Part shown: positions 44,093 to 52,573 of the stretch, piece by piece
Numbering within the stretch: position 1 is the first letter of the stretch
How the letters are laid out: every line of letters begins with the position of its first letter
Source: Planctomycetaceae bacterium
GTDB lineage: Bacteria; Planctomycetota; Planctomycetia; Pirellulales; Pirellulaceae
Reading direction: 5' to 3'
DNA length: 59,712 nt
Assembly (NCBI GenBank): GCA_005798335.1
Contig: SYJV01000556.1
Location: 1 to 59,712, forward strand
Program-made: the position numbers and the translations under genes
The notes under the pieces: model-generated
What the model saw: the letters and a program-made list of their open reading frames with translations, nothing else
The model's database searches: none
What the model was told of the DNA's origin: nothing

Positions 44093-45436
44093 TCAAACCA
44101 GTTCGCTGATTGGTGATTGCTCGACCAGTCGTTGAGGTCTTCCACTTGGGTCGATGATGGTTGCTGTGCCAACATCGATACCAAGGTTGTGGTACAACGT
44201 CGCGATGATCTCTTGCAAATGGACGGGTCGGCCAACTGCGAACTCGCCGAGCCGATTGGTTGACCCGATCGCTTGCCCCACTCGCATACCGCCGCCAGCC
44301 AGCCAGGCACAGCTAACATTGGACCAATGATCGCGACCTGCTCCGTTATTGATTTTTGGGGTTCGACCAAACTCGCCCCAGACCACCACTGTGACATCGT
44401 CCAGCATGCCTCGTTGGTCGAGGTCTTCGACCAAGGCACTCAAGCATTGATCTAGTTTGCCACCGTGATCACGAACCAGCGCAAAGTTTTGCCCGTGACT
44501 ATCCCAGCGCCCGTAGCTGAGACTAACGCAACGTGCACCGGCCTCCACCAAGCGGCGCGCAATCAGCAGATGTTCATTGCAAGTTGGCGCGCCATCGTAT
44601 TGATAGTTGTAAGGCTTGCCATCGCCATAGCGCGCAACAATTTTCGGATCTTCCTTGGACAGGTCGAGCGCGTCGAGTAACTTGCTGCTGGTGAGAACAT
44701 CCAGTGCCTTGGAACCGAACGCATCCATGCTCTCCATCACACCGCGAGCATCGAGGTCGCGGCGCAGCCGGTCGAGACTACCGATCAACTGCTTGCGATT
44801 CTGTAGTTGCTCTAGCGATATGCCATTGAGTTTCATGTTCTCCATACCCGGTCCATCGGGCTTGAATGGCGAGTAAGCTGCACCGAGAAACCCGGCGTTT
44901 CCCGAGTCCGACCAAGGCACATGTTGGGTGCGATTGGCCAACCCAATGTAAGCCGGAACGGACGAATCGCACGAGCCCAGCATTTTTGCTGCTGCGGAAC
45001 CGACCGACGGCCTACCTCCGAGCGCTTTCATATCGTCGTTCAGCCAGCCGCTCATGCACTGATAAGAATCGTGGCGATCTCGGCAACCGACTACCGATCG
45101 AATCACGACCGATTTGTGCATCAAACTGGCGAGCTTGGAAAAAACTTCACAAATTTGAATTCCGGAAACGCTTGTCGGTATCGGACGAAATTCTCCGCGA
45201 ATTTCGCTAGGTGCGTCGGACTTGATTTCCCACATGTCTTGATGGGGAGGTCCGCCCGCCAAAAACACATTGATGACTGCCTTGTGTCTTTGCGCTCGGC
45301 CGGTTGTGGCTTCGGCACGCATTAGGTCAGCGAGCGAAAATCCAGCTCCACCGAAGCTGAGCCCGCCGATTTTCAGAAAACTACGTCGAGAAACGCCGTC
45401 GCAAAAACGTTGATTTCCGCCAAGGATCGTCAGCAT
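44093..45436 (-). CDS. DUF1501 protein
   Basis: A 447-residue exported DUF1501 protein with a twin-arginine leader SRRSFLKIGGLSFGGAG. Landmarks: INVFLAGGPPHQDMWEIK, RWDSHGQNF, DLDQRGMLDDVTVVVWGEFGRTP and AGRDHWSNVS. It is the third DUF1501 in the window and lacks a neighbouring DUF1549/1553 gene. It converges with the lactonase gene (28 bases between stops) and is divergent from the large membrane protein. Confidence 0.92.
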   Translation of the reverse strand: MLTILGGNQRFCDGVSRRSFLKIGGLSFGGAGFSLADLMRAEATTGRAQRHKAVINVFLAGGPPHQDMWEIKSDAPSEIRGEFRPIPTSVSGIQICEVFSKLASLMHKSVVIRSVVGCRDRHDSYQCMSGWLNDDMKALGGRPSVGSAAAKMLGSCDSSVPAYIGLANRTQHVPWSDSGNAGFLGAAYSPFKPDGPGMENMKLNGISLEQLQNRKQLIGSLDRLRRDLDARGVMESMDAFGSKALDVLTSSKLLDALDLSKEDPKIVARYGDGKPYNYQYDGAPTCNEHLLIARRLVEAGARCVSLSYGRWDSHGQNFALVRDHGGKLDQCLSALVEDLDQRGMLDDVTVVVWGEFGRTPKINNGAGRDHWSNVSCAWLAGGGMRVGQAIGSTNRLGEFAVGRPVHLQEIIATLYHNLGIDVGTATIIDPSGRPQRLVEQSPISELV

Positions 45437-45742
45437 GGCAGCATCCAGTTGTTGAGGTGGGAGAATTTGATGGGCTTATATTCAAATCGGATTTCGAACC
45501 GCGAAACTACTAGCTTTCGCGCCAAGTCGTCAAAATCATCGAATTCCGTTCCCGCTAAGTCAATAGCATACACCAATTTCGGTCAGACTGCTTGAGTTGA
45601 ATGACTTTACAAGTGATCGCGGCGAAGTCGTTGATTCCGGGTACATGGGAAAGGTGGAACCGAAGTTCGATCGGAATCCTTGATACGCGTTCGAATAGGC
45701 AAACTGGCTTTGCCTTGTCGTGTCCAATATGATTTTGGCATC
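45437..45742. other. Divergent spacer of about 300 bases
   Basis: This lies between the DUF1501 and large membrane protein genes. No convincing promoter, repeat or short gene was seen. The in-frame extension of the downstream gene to 45680 has no good ribosome site. Confidence 0.4.
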
Positions 45743-47977
45743 ATGACTCCATCTCTGCCCACAATGTACCTATTCAACTATCGGCAGCGTGTAGTTCGCT
45801 GGGTGCTTTCGACAACCGCCTTGCCGCTCGCGTTGGCAATGTGGTGGACGGCAGTCCATTTCCCTATCTCCAGTTTGGATTACTGGTTTGATGTTAAGTG
45901 GATCGACGACCGCTTCGTGGTGATCCAGCATCAATACTTGCCTTATCGCCACGGCATGCTGCGACCACATCAGTGCGTGTTTCGAGAATATCTGGTTGAT
46001 TGTGAACGCAGAGTTCGAACGCAGTTGAACGGAAAGACATCAGAGCCAGATTTTTTTTACTCGGCCAAGTTGCCTGAAATATCTCCGGGCGGAAGTATTG
46101 TTCGGACTAGTCATCGCTACAACCGTTTCTGGCTTCAACAAATTGATCCTAGCACTCGGAAGTCACGCGTTCGATCTGTTGGTAAATATTCATCCGCTCT
46201 CGTTGGGAGTCGATATCTTATCTCACAGGGGCAGCACGAATTCTCGAATCAGACGTTCCTGGAATGGCGCGATTTGCTAGACCCAGAATTTGCAATTCGA
46301 CGGCGACCGTTCGAAGCGTTTACCAACCATTTGGTGCCAATTGTCGGCGCACCGGCTTTTTTTGCCGTTCCACTTGTTGGCAATCTTCCTTGGTATAAGG
46401 ATTCAAACGATATACCAAACTCAACGGTGGTTTGGATTGACGAACTGCGCCGTCCAGATCGACTGCATCCAACACCCATTCCGAATTTCCAAGGGTATGT
46501 CGAAATGTTGGTGCTCTACAAAATGTCCGATCAGGGACCAGAGTATGTTTCCCGCTGGCCTGTAGTTGGATGCAGTGGATTAGTCACCGTCCAAACCTCA
46601 AGCGGTCTGATATCTTCGCTTCGACCCGATGCTACAGCCATCGACGTTCGGGATGCGATGACTGGCAAGATAGTCTCCAGCGTGCCCGTTCCACCGAGCG
46701 CGCTACCGCCGGATTGCCGTCCAAACTGGCGATTGCACGAGAAATTTCTAACGCTGTTCGATATCAACAGGAAACCTGTTCAGACTTTGGACGCAGCGAC
46801 TAATACGATTATGCCGACGCAAGGTGCATTGGACGGTAGGGTGTATGACCAAGTAGGCAAGAACTATTTGACCATTCGAGACGCGGACTTGTCCAAACCT
46901 GAGAGTTGGCCATTGACCTTTCAAGTACGGGAGTTGCCCACAGGCAACATTCTGACAAGCTACAAATATTCTGGATTGAATTTTTCCTCACCCAAATTCA
47001 CATTAGATGGAAAGCAAGTGAAATACATTGGTGATCGGGAGCGGGTGATCTATGTCGACGCCCTCAATGGAAAAATCGTTCGCGTCATCGAAGACACAGT
47101 CGGCAGGCGCGCGCTGATTGGAGTCTGTACGAGCCTTTTCGCAATCGCGTGGTTGGTATTGTTTATTGGTGAATGTCGACGTGCGGGCGTTTCGGACCTG
47201 GTGCGTTCTTTGCTTCTTACGAGCGTCCTATTGGGATTTCTCGTCGCGCGGCTCTATTTCAGCGGCAACCATCAGAATTACAATCGCGTCGCATGGCAGG
47301 TCATTGGTGCTTTAAAGATCGCCTGGGGCATCGCAGTAGCGTTGCGATTGGCATCGCCAGTCACAGATTTGCGGTACCGTACTCTGCAGGGCTTTGTATT
47401 TCTCTTGATTTGTTGGGGATTGGGAACCGCGCTGGTCGAAAGCGGATGGGAAATGTACTGGGCCGTTTATCAATTCATCGTCATGGGTGGATTACTTTTG
47501 ACTTGGGCGGTGGGCTTGCGACTGCTGGGTAAGCTACCACCTCGGGAATGCGCGTTGCGTCGCAGGAAGACATATTCGCTTCGTTTGTTGTTTATCTGGA
47601 TAACGCTAGCCGCGATCGTAGCAGCGTGGGCCAATCGATTCAATTGGCGCGGTTTGTTAGATTATTTGACTCCTCAGACTGCATTGGTTGGCGCATTGGA
47701 GGTTAGTGCGCGGGTCTTCGTTGCACTTTCTGTTGTGTGGGCAACTCGTCATATAGTTCAACGGCCTATGTTAAGTGTGGCTTTGGTCGCGACAGTTCTT
47801 GTGCCAGCCATCTTTGGCCAAACCCATTATCGATCGCTTGGATTTCATCCAGACTATGTAGCTGATGGATTTTTATACGCTTGCTGGCACTTTGTTTCGA
47901 TCGTGATCATAGTCGCAATAGGATTCTCTTCAGGCTCGAATTCTCACCATCCAAAGAAAGGCCTGATTTGGGCCTGA
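45743..47977 (+). CDS. Large unrecognised membrane protein with propeller-like region
   Basis: A 744-residue protein I cannot assign. One membrane span near the N-terminus (WVLSTTALPLALAMWW) is followed by about 400 residues of beta-rich sequence, probably extracytoplasmic, with phrases such as TAIDVRDAMTGKIVSSVPV and VIYVDALNGKIVRVIED that recall WD/PQQ-like propeller blades. The C-terminal 280 residues hold about eight hydrophobic spans and include YSLRLLFIWITLAAIVAAW, a segment type frequent in planctomycete membrane proteins. The start is uncertain among ATG 45743, ATG 45764 and 45680. It appears to be transcribed alone. Confidence 0.7.
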   Translation: MTPSLPTMYLFNYRQRVVRWVLSTTALPLALAMWWTAVHFPISSLDYWFDVKWIDDRFVVIQHQYLPYRHGMLRPHQCVFREYLVDCERRVRTQLNGKTSEPDFFYSAKLPEISPGGSIVRTSHRYNRFWLQQIDPSTRKSRVRSVGKYSSALVGSRYLISQGQHEFSNQTFLEWRDLLDPEFAIRRRPFEAFTNHLVPIVGAPAFFAVPLVGNLPWYKDSNDIPNSTVVWIDELRRPDRLHPTPIPNFQGYVEMLVLYKMSDQGPEYVSRWPVVGCSGLVTVQTSSGLISSLRPDATAIDVRDAMTGKIVSSVPVPPSALPPDCRPNWRLHEKFLTLFDINRKPVQTLDAATNTIMPTQGALDGRVYDQVGKNYLTIRDADLSKPESWPLTFQVRELPTGNILTSYKYSGLNFSSPKFTLDGKQVKYIGDRERVIYVDALNGKIVRVIEDTVGRRALIGVCTSLFAIAWLVLFIGECRRAGVSDLVRSLLLTSVLLGFLVARLYFSGNHQNYNRVAWQVIGALKIAWGIAVALRLASPVTDLRYRTLQGFVFLLICWGLGTALVESGWEMYWAVYQFIVMGGLLLTWAVGLRLLGKLPPRECALRRRKTYSLRLLFIWITLAAIVAAWANRFNWRGLLDYLTPQTALVGALEVSARVFVALSVVWATRHIVQRPMLSVALVATVLVPAIFGQTHYRSLGFHPDYVADGFLYACWHFVSIVIIVAIGFSSGSNSHHPKKGLIWA

Positions 47978-48061
47978 CGATACGAATCGATGGTGTGCCA
48001 CGCTCGAATATGGCAATCCAAAGGCCGCGTGCCCAGTCAAGTAAACTCAAGCATTACGCCT

Positions 48062-48943
48062 TTACTTGCGGTCTGCTTGTCCGGCTGCTTTCGCTGCCAA
48101 TTCTCCTAATTGGCGCGAGAGTTCGGGGTTTGGCTTGGCCATAGCTTCACTGTCGGCGCCAATCCAATTGATCGCTGCCAGAATGGATGCCAGGAACTGC
48201 TTGTTTTGCCAAGTGTCAGGTCGGTGGCCGAGGTTGTTGTAATAGATTCGTCCTTGGCCCCACTGTTTGACCCACGCGATGGGTACGTGCTCGGGGCGTT
48301 TGAGTTCGGTCTTCTCCATATCCAAGCTCATCAAAACGCGGACATTTTCTGGTCGCCAGTTGCGATATTGATAAATCTCTTCTTTCATGGTGATCTCGCG
48401 TCCGAATGGAAGCATGGTGGGGTGATTTGGTTCGTGGACAGAAATCGTTACTTGGGTATTTGCGCCCCATGGATGTCCAATAAACGAACCACCAATCATC
48501 TCGTAATACAATTTGTTTTCTTTGAACGTGTCAGTTGAGGAATGGACACCAATGAACCCATGTTTCGCTTGTTTGAGCCAGTCGTTGATGAAGTAATTCA
48601 TGTTCTCAGCGCTGATGGGCAAATCACCGCTGGTATAAAACATGACGATGTCAAACTTCTGCAAGTTTTCGCGAGTCATGTCGGCTGCGGCGTCTTGAGA
48701 AGTCTGCAACGTGAAAACGCCAGACTGCACCGACAGTTGGCGCATCGCTAGTTCGCATTCGGCTAACTGGCCTTCTGGGCGCTTTACAGGTTGGTGCACA
48801 AATCCTTTGCTCTGCGTAATCATCAGCACTCGCGGCTGGCCATCCGCCGCCAGACAAGGCGGCGAAATTGCCAACACGGACAAGCCAATAACGCTGGCGC
48901 CGATTACCAGCAAGTTCCTACCGAATGACCGAGCGATTCTCAT
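48062..48943 (-). CDS. Exported ThuA-like protein
   Basis: A 293-residue protein with a signal peptide (ending near CLAADG) and a ThuA-like domain of the class I glutamine amidotransferase fold: RVLMITQSKGFVHQPV, FDIVMFYTSGDLPIS, HGFIGVHSSTDTF and GQGRIYYNNLGHRPDTW. The nucleophilic Cys of amidotransferases is absent, as is normal for ThuA. The family is linked to trehalose and other carbohydrate utilisation. ATG 48943 with GAGAT upstream is preferred; ATG 48958 is an alternative. Confidence 0.86.
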   Translation of the reverse strand: MRIARSFGRNLLVIGASVIGLSVLAISPPCLAADGQPRVLMITQSKGFVHQPVKRPEGQLAECELAMRQLSVQSGVFTLQTSQDAAADMTRENLQKFDIVMFYTSGDLPISAENMNYFINDWLKQAKHGFIGVHSSTDTFKENKLYYEMIGGSFIGHPWGANTQVTISVHEPNHPTMLPFGREITMKEEIYQYRNWRPENVRVLMSLDMEKTELKRPEHVPIAWVKQWGQGRIYYNNLGHRPDTWQNKQFLASILAAINWIGADSEAMAKPNPELSRQLGELAAKAAGQADRK

Positions 48944-49073
48944 GATTGCATCTCGCATGAATAACCACGACTTTGAACTCGCACAAGTTGAGGCATTCTG
49001 CATTTCGAAAGCGCGCTTGGCAAGTACCTAGGGTCGGGCTGATAAAAAGTGAACCGCTGGTGCTAGCCACTGG

Positions 49074-49865
49074 CTAGACGGGACTTACCGGATCCGACTC
49101 ATCGAGGCTGGACCAGACATTTAGGCTGGGGAATTCAGTTCCGAGGAATTGTGCTAACTGATCCATAGCAAATTTCTCGCTGGCAAAGTGTCCGATCAGG
49201 ACTAACGACACACCGGTCGCTTTGGCTTCGAGGCAGTGGTGAAAAGTTGCTTCTCCAGTTAGCAGTACGTCACAACCGGCCGCTAATGCAGCCGGGAGCA
49301 GGCTGGCGCCGCTGCCGCAGGCGATCGCAACTTTAGAGATCGATTGGCCAGCATCGACGACTCGCAACCGGCTGTGCGGGATCGTGCTTTTAGCCATCCG
49401 TGCAAAGGAAACTAGATCAGTTGGCGAGGTCAACGTTCCGTACCGTCCTGCGCCAAGCTCGTTGGAAAATAACTTGGTGCAAGGAATGAGGGGTTCCGCG
49501 GATTGCAAAGACAATCGCTGCGCGATTTGGGCATTAATACCGGCCGCAGCAGAGTCCCAAGCGGTGTGAGCCGAGAATACTGAGATGCCCGCTCGCGCCA
49601 AATTCCAGACTAGTTTTCCGCTGGCGGATTCAGTTGTGATACGACTGAGCGGTTTGAACGGAAGGGGATGGTGCGAGATAACCATCTCGGCTCGCCGAAC
49701 AATGGCTTCTTGAACGCTTTCGGGTGTCAGCGTCAAGCAAGTCATCAGGCGCTGGACGCTGGACGACGGGTCGCCAAGAAGTAGTCCGACATTATCCCAT
49801 GACTCGCTTAGTTCTAACGGTGCGATGCGTTCAAGGGTTTGGGCGATTTCACGGACCGTCGCCAT
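49074..49865 (-). CDS. Nif3-like dinuclear metal centre protein
   Basis: A 263-residue member of the Nif3/YbgI/YqfO family, which forms hexameric toroids with two metals per subunit. Ligand segments are visible: ISHHPLPF (His 65, 66), SAHTAWDSA (His 100, Asp 104) and near the C-terminus IGHFASEKF with His and Glu. The length fits the short form without the PII-like insert. GTP cyclohydrolase I-related activity has been proposed for the family, but the role is not settled. It is five bases downstream of an unknown gene on the same strand, so they are probably coupled. Confidence 0.9.
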   Translation of the reverse strand: MATVREIAQTLERIAPLELSESWDNVGLLLGDPSSSVQRLMTCLTLTPESVQEAIVRRAEMVISHHPLPFKPLSRITTESASGKLVWNLARAGISVFSAHTAWDSAAAGINAQIAQRLSLQSAEPLIPCTKLFSNELGAGRYGTLTSPTDLVSFARMAKSTIPHSRLRVVDAGQSISKVAIACGSGASLLPAALAAGCDVLLTGEATFHHCLEAKATGVSLVLIGHFASEKFAMDQLAQFLGTEFPSLNVWSSLDESDPVSPV

Positions 49866-49870
49866 GGAAT

Positions 49871-50461
49871 TTACTCATTTTCGGGCCGTGGCAGGTCGCG
49901 AGGAAATGGAGCAAACTCAGCTTCAGGCAGCGATTCGAAATTGTTCTCCAGCCACTGCATCCGCTCGCTTTCGGTCGCGTAATATCGCAACCAAACATCC
50001 ACATCGCCTTCGTCCACGCAACGCCAATGAAGGTAATTGTCTGGCAGGTCGAGTTTCTTTTCGCATGACGGCAGAATGTCGCGCAAGATCAGCGTGTACA
50101 ACTGTCGATCCGAAAGATGCTCGGTCATGTCCAACACGATTCTTGCGCTAAACAATCGGTCGATGGTATCGTACAACAGCACGCGCAGTACGTCGTCGTC
50201 CAGCGATTCCGGCGTGGGTAATGTCAACTCTGGAAAGAACCACTTGCTGATCGGCAGCGCCGGCGCGCGTTCCCAAGCCAACATCGACTCAAGAAACTCG
50301 TTCTCTTTGTCCAACGGCATGCGCTGGAAACTCACAATTGCGAAAGACTCGTCAATGTAGGGTTCGAGTTCATCTCGCAAACGAGCATTCCTTAGCAGCA
50401 GTTCAACTTCGTCGGCGGCTGGAGAAGGCATGTGACTCATGGATTCGTGTTGGCCGTTCAT
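49871..50461 (-). CDS. Conserved-looking hypothetical protein upstream of Nif3-like gene
   Basis: A 196-residue acidic cytoplasmic protein with no recognised domain. It is largely helical, with LLRNARLRDELEPYIDESFAI near the start and ALPISKWFFPELTLPTPESL in the middle, and ends in a proline-rich acidic tail. Start candidates are ATG 50461, 50440 and 50431; the longest frame from 50500 is less likely. It ends five bases before the Nif3-like start. Position suggests a shared transcript but not a function. Confidence 0.65.
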   Translation of the reverse strand: MNGQHESMSHMPSPAADEVELLLRNARLRDELEPYIDESFAIVSFQRMPLDKENEFLESMLAWERAPALPISKWFFPELTLPTPESLDDDVLRVLLYDTIDRLFSARIVLDMTEHLSDRQLYTLILRDILPSCEKKLDLPDNYLHWRCVDEGDVDVWLRYYATESERMQWLENNFESLPEAEFAPFPRDLPRPENE

Positions 50462-50637
50462 CCGGGTTAAACAAACGCGTAAAGCGCGTCGGACCTGCAA
50501 ATTAGCCGATCACGACGCCGACACGTTCCAGGGTATACGTTTCCCTTTTTGACTCAATGGTGAACTTAATAAATTGCGTTCGAGAAATTAAAAGTCGTCA
50601 CAGCTTGGACGTTAGAAGCGACAGAATCCGCAATTCT

Positions 50638-51090
50638 TCAATGCTCGGTCTGGCGGCTCTCCAGCTCGGCGATTTTCTCCAGCCGCCGTGAATGCCGTCC
50701 GCCTTCGAATTCTGTGGATAGCCACACTCGCACCAAGTCGGTCACGGGACGATTGCCGATCATATCGCCAGGCAGGCAGAGCACGTTTACATCATTATGT
50801 TTGCGCGACATTTCCGCCATGATTTCGTCATTGCAACTGGCGGCGCGCACACCGGGAAATTTGTTCGCTGTAATAGCCATGCCGATACCGGTACCGCAAA
50901 TCAATATGCCGCGATCGACTTGGCCATGGGCCACTAATTTCCCGACAGCTTTGGCATAGTCGGGGTAGTCTACGCTTTGTTCACCATGGGTACCTAGGTC
51001 TTCGACGGAATGCCCATCAGCGGCCAAAGCTGTTACAAGCTTGGCTTTGATCAATACGCCTCGATGATCGCTGGCAATCGCAATTCGCAT
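50638..51090 (-). CDS. rpiB: Ribose-5-phosphate isomerase B
   Basis: A 150-residue RpiB/LacAB family enzyme interconverting ribose 5-phosphate and ribulose 5-phosphate in the pentose phosphate pathway. Landmarks: IAIASDHRGVLIKAKL, DLGTHGEQSVDYPDYA, LICGTGIGMAITANKFPGVRAA (catalytic Cys in the CGTG loop) and SRKHNDVNVLCLPGDMIG. It lies 68 bases downstream of the YrdC-phosphatase fusion on the same strand, reproducing the ywlC-ywlE-rpiB order known in Bacillus subtilis. Confidence 0.94.
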   Translation of the reverse strand: MRIAIASDHRGVLIKAKLVTALAADGHSVEDLGTHGEQSVDYPDYAKAVGKLVAHGQVDRGILICGTGIGMAITANKFPGVRAASCNDEIMAEMSRKHNDVNVLCLPGDMIGNRPVTDLVRVWLSTEFEGGRHSRRLEKIAELESRQTEH

Positions 51091-51158
51091 GTTCTATTTA
51101 CTAGATGAGCCACAAGATAATGGCGCGGCTATCAAGCCGCCAGTTCGCCCTTAAGTGA

Positions 51159-52313
51159 CTAGCTTAACTGACCAATCCAATTTGGAAACCAACTTTCGTC
51201 GATGCGCTGCACCCATTGGACCAAGTAGCTCTCGATTTGTTCGGCACAAGCCGAATAAACGGAACTGTTTCCGCCAAATGGGTCGGCGGTGTCTTGCCCA
51301 TCTCCACTGAGAAGATTTGTTTTGCTCGCAAATTCTGGCCATCGATCGATGATTGCCCGGCGATGCGCAGCGGTCATGGTCAATACCAGATCTGCATGGC
51401 GCAGTAGACGTTCCGTCACAGGCCGGCTCTGGTGCTCCTGCAAGTTGAGCCCGCGTTTGTTCATCACCGCCATTGCTTCTGGCGAGGCATGACCACCCGG
51501 ATAGGCACTCAGTCCCGCGGACCCAGTAAGCGTTGGCTCTGGCTGGCCAGGTCGATAAAGCTTGGGAAATTTCTTCTTGAGCAACTCCCTTAAGATCGCT
51601 TCGGCCATTGGACTGCGGCAGGTATTTCCCGTACATACCAGCAATACGTGCAGTTGCGCCATGCCTATCAACACGCTTTGGTCGAGCACTCCGCTATGAA
51701 TCAACGAAACCCGGTTACCATCGACTCGAATCGCAGTTGCGAAGCCACCAAAGTGCGTTTGGCCATCCTCGATCAACAACGACAAATCGTTCGTCGCGTC
51801 TGCTGCCACCGACTGACCATAGCACGCGGCCGCTCCAGCGCGATCTTCTAACGGTGCGGCTATCAAGGGGCCCGGCATGAGCTGCATGGCTTGTGTCAAC
51901 GCTTCGTGCGCTGCCACGCGCAGCGACAAGAATCGATTGTCCACGATAAGATTTTTCTGCGTTTGCGCAGGAAGCTGTCGAAATACGCTCCCCTCGTCGG
52001 TCGCAGGCAGTTGGACGACCATCGGCCCCGGCCATGCTCGATTGACGATCCGCAAGGCCACTCGCGACATTTGCGAGCAGTAATCCAGCGACTCTTCGGG
52101 ACTGCGGAGAAATATACAAGGCACTCGGCTGGGACTGCGGCGCGGATAGCTGACTAATCTATTGACTGCCTCGGGATTAAGTCCGCTGGCAACTAAGTGA
52201 TATGCCGTCTCAGCAGGCAAGGCCACCAATTTTCCTTCGACCAAGGACTGTACGATCACATGCACGACGTCGCGAAGGTCGTCGTTTCGCTTCCAATCAA
52301 GGGTCCGCACCAT
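51159..52313 (-). CDS. Degenerate YrdC/Sua5 domain fused to YwlE-like protein-arginine phosphatase
   Basis: A 384-residue fusion. Residues about 10-210 have the YrdC/Sua5 fold (GKLVALPAETAYHLVASGLN, AWPGPMVVQLPA, SLRVAAHEAL), but the usual PTDTVYGL and SANxSG motifs are altered to PAETAYHL and APLEDRAG, so threonylcarbamoyl-AMP synthesis is doubtful. Residues about 218-384 are a low-molecular-weight phosphatase: CTGNTCRSPMAEA (Cys 227, Arg 233), SAGLSAYPGG and DPFGGN (Asp 344). Thr between Asn and Cys in the loop is the residue that selects phosphoarginine in B. subtilis YwlE. ATG 52313 has GGAAG upstream. It is followed by rpiB. Confidence 0.87.
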   Translation of the reverse strand: MVRTLDWKRNDDLRDVVHVIVQSLVEGKLVALPAETAYHLVASGLNPEAVNRLVSYPRRSPSRVPCIFLRSPEESLDYCSQMSRVALRIVNRAWPGPMVVQLPATDEGSVFRQLPAQTQKNLIVDNRFLSLRVAAHEALTQAMQLMPGPLIAAPLEDRAGAAACYGQSVAADATNDLSLLIEDGQTHFGGFATAIRVDGNRVSLIHSGVLDQSVLIGMAQLHVLLVCTGNTCRSPMAEAILRELLKKKFPKLYRPGQPEPTLTGSAGLSAYPGGHASPEAMAVMNKRGLNLQEHQSRPVTERLLRHADLVLTMTAAHRRAIIDRWPEFASKTNLLSGDGQDTADPFGGNSSVYSACAEQIESYLVQWVQRIDESWFPNWIGQLS

Positions 52314-52358
52314 GCTGACTTCCGTCCAATGAAAACTGTCCTGCCCACTCGAAAATGT

Positions 52359-52388
52359 ACTATAATGCCATCTGACGCATGCGCACAA
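52359..52388 (-). promoter_or_regulatory. Possible promoter of the YrdC-phosphatase/rpiB operon
   Basis: Read on the minus strand, TTGTGC (52388-52383) and TATAGT (52364-52359) are 18 bases apart, 45 bases upstream of ATG 52313. On the plus strand the same spot reads TATAAT (52361-52366), which may serve the opposite gene. Match to consensus is moderate. Confidence 0.32.
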
Positions 52389-52437
52389 CCATGCTCATTA
52401 CCTGCTTTTAGCGCGAATTCGCTGCGGGCGCCAGGTC

Positions 52438-52564
52438 TTAAGGCGAGCGGCAGATGGGAATATACCAATACAAGCCCGACGCGCAAGCGAGTGAGAGCCT
52501 GGATTGACGCACTCGCTTGCGCGTCGGGCTTTATTGGTAAACTCCCATCTGCAGCTCGCCTAAG
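52438..52564 (+). repeat. Inverted-repeat element, copy 6 (symmetric type, shortest)
   Basis: It begins TTAAGGCGAGCGGCAGATGGG and ends CCCATCTGCAGCTCGCCTAAG. The stem core GACGCGCAAGCGAGTG pairs exactly with CACTCGCTTGCGCGTC around the loop AGAGCCTGGATTGACG, so this copy shows the minimal loop. It ends nine bases before the NHL-protein start codon, meaning it lies in that gene's leader and separates it from the divergent promoter region. Confidence 0.9.
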
Positions 52565-52573
52565 TTATGCAAC

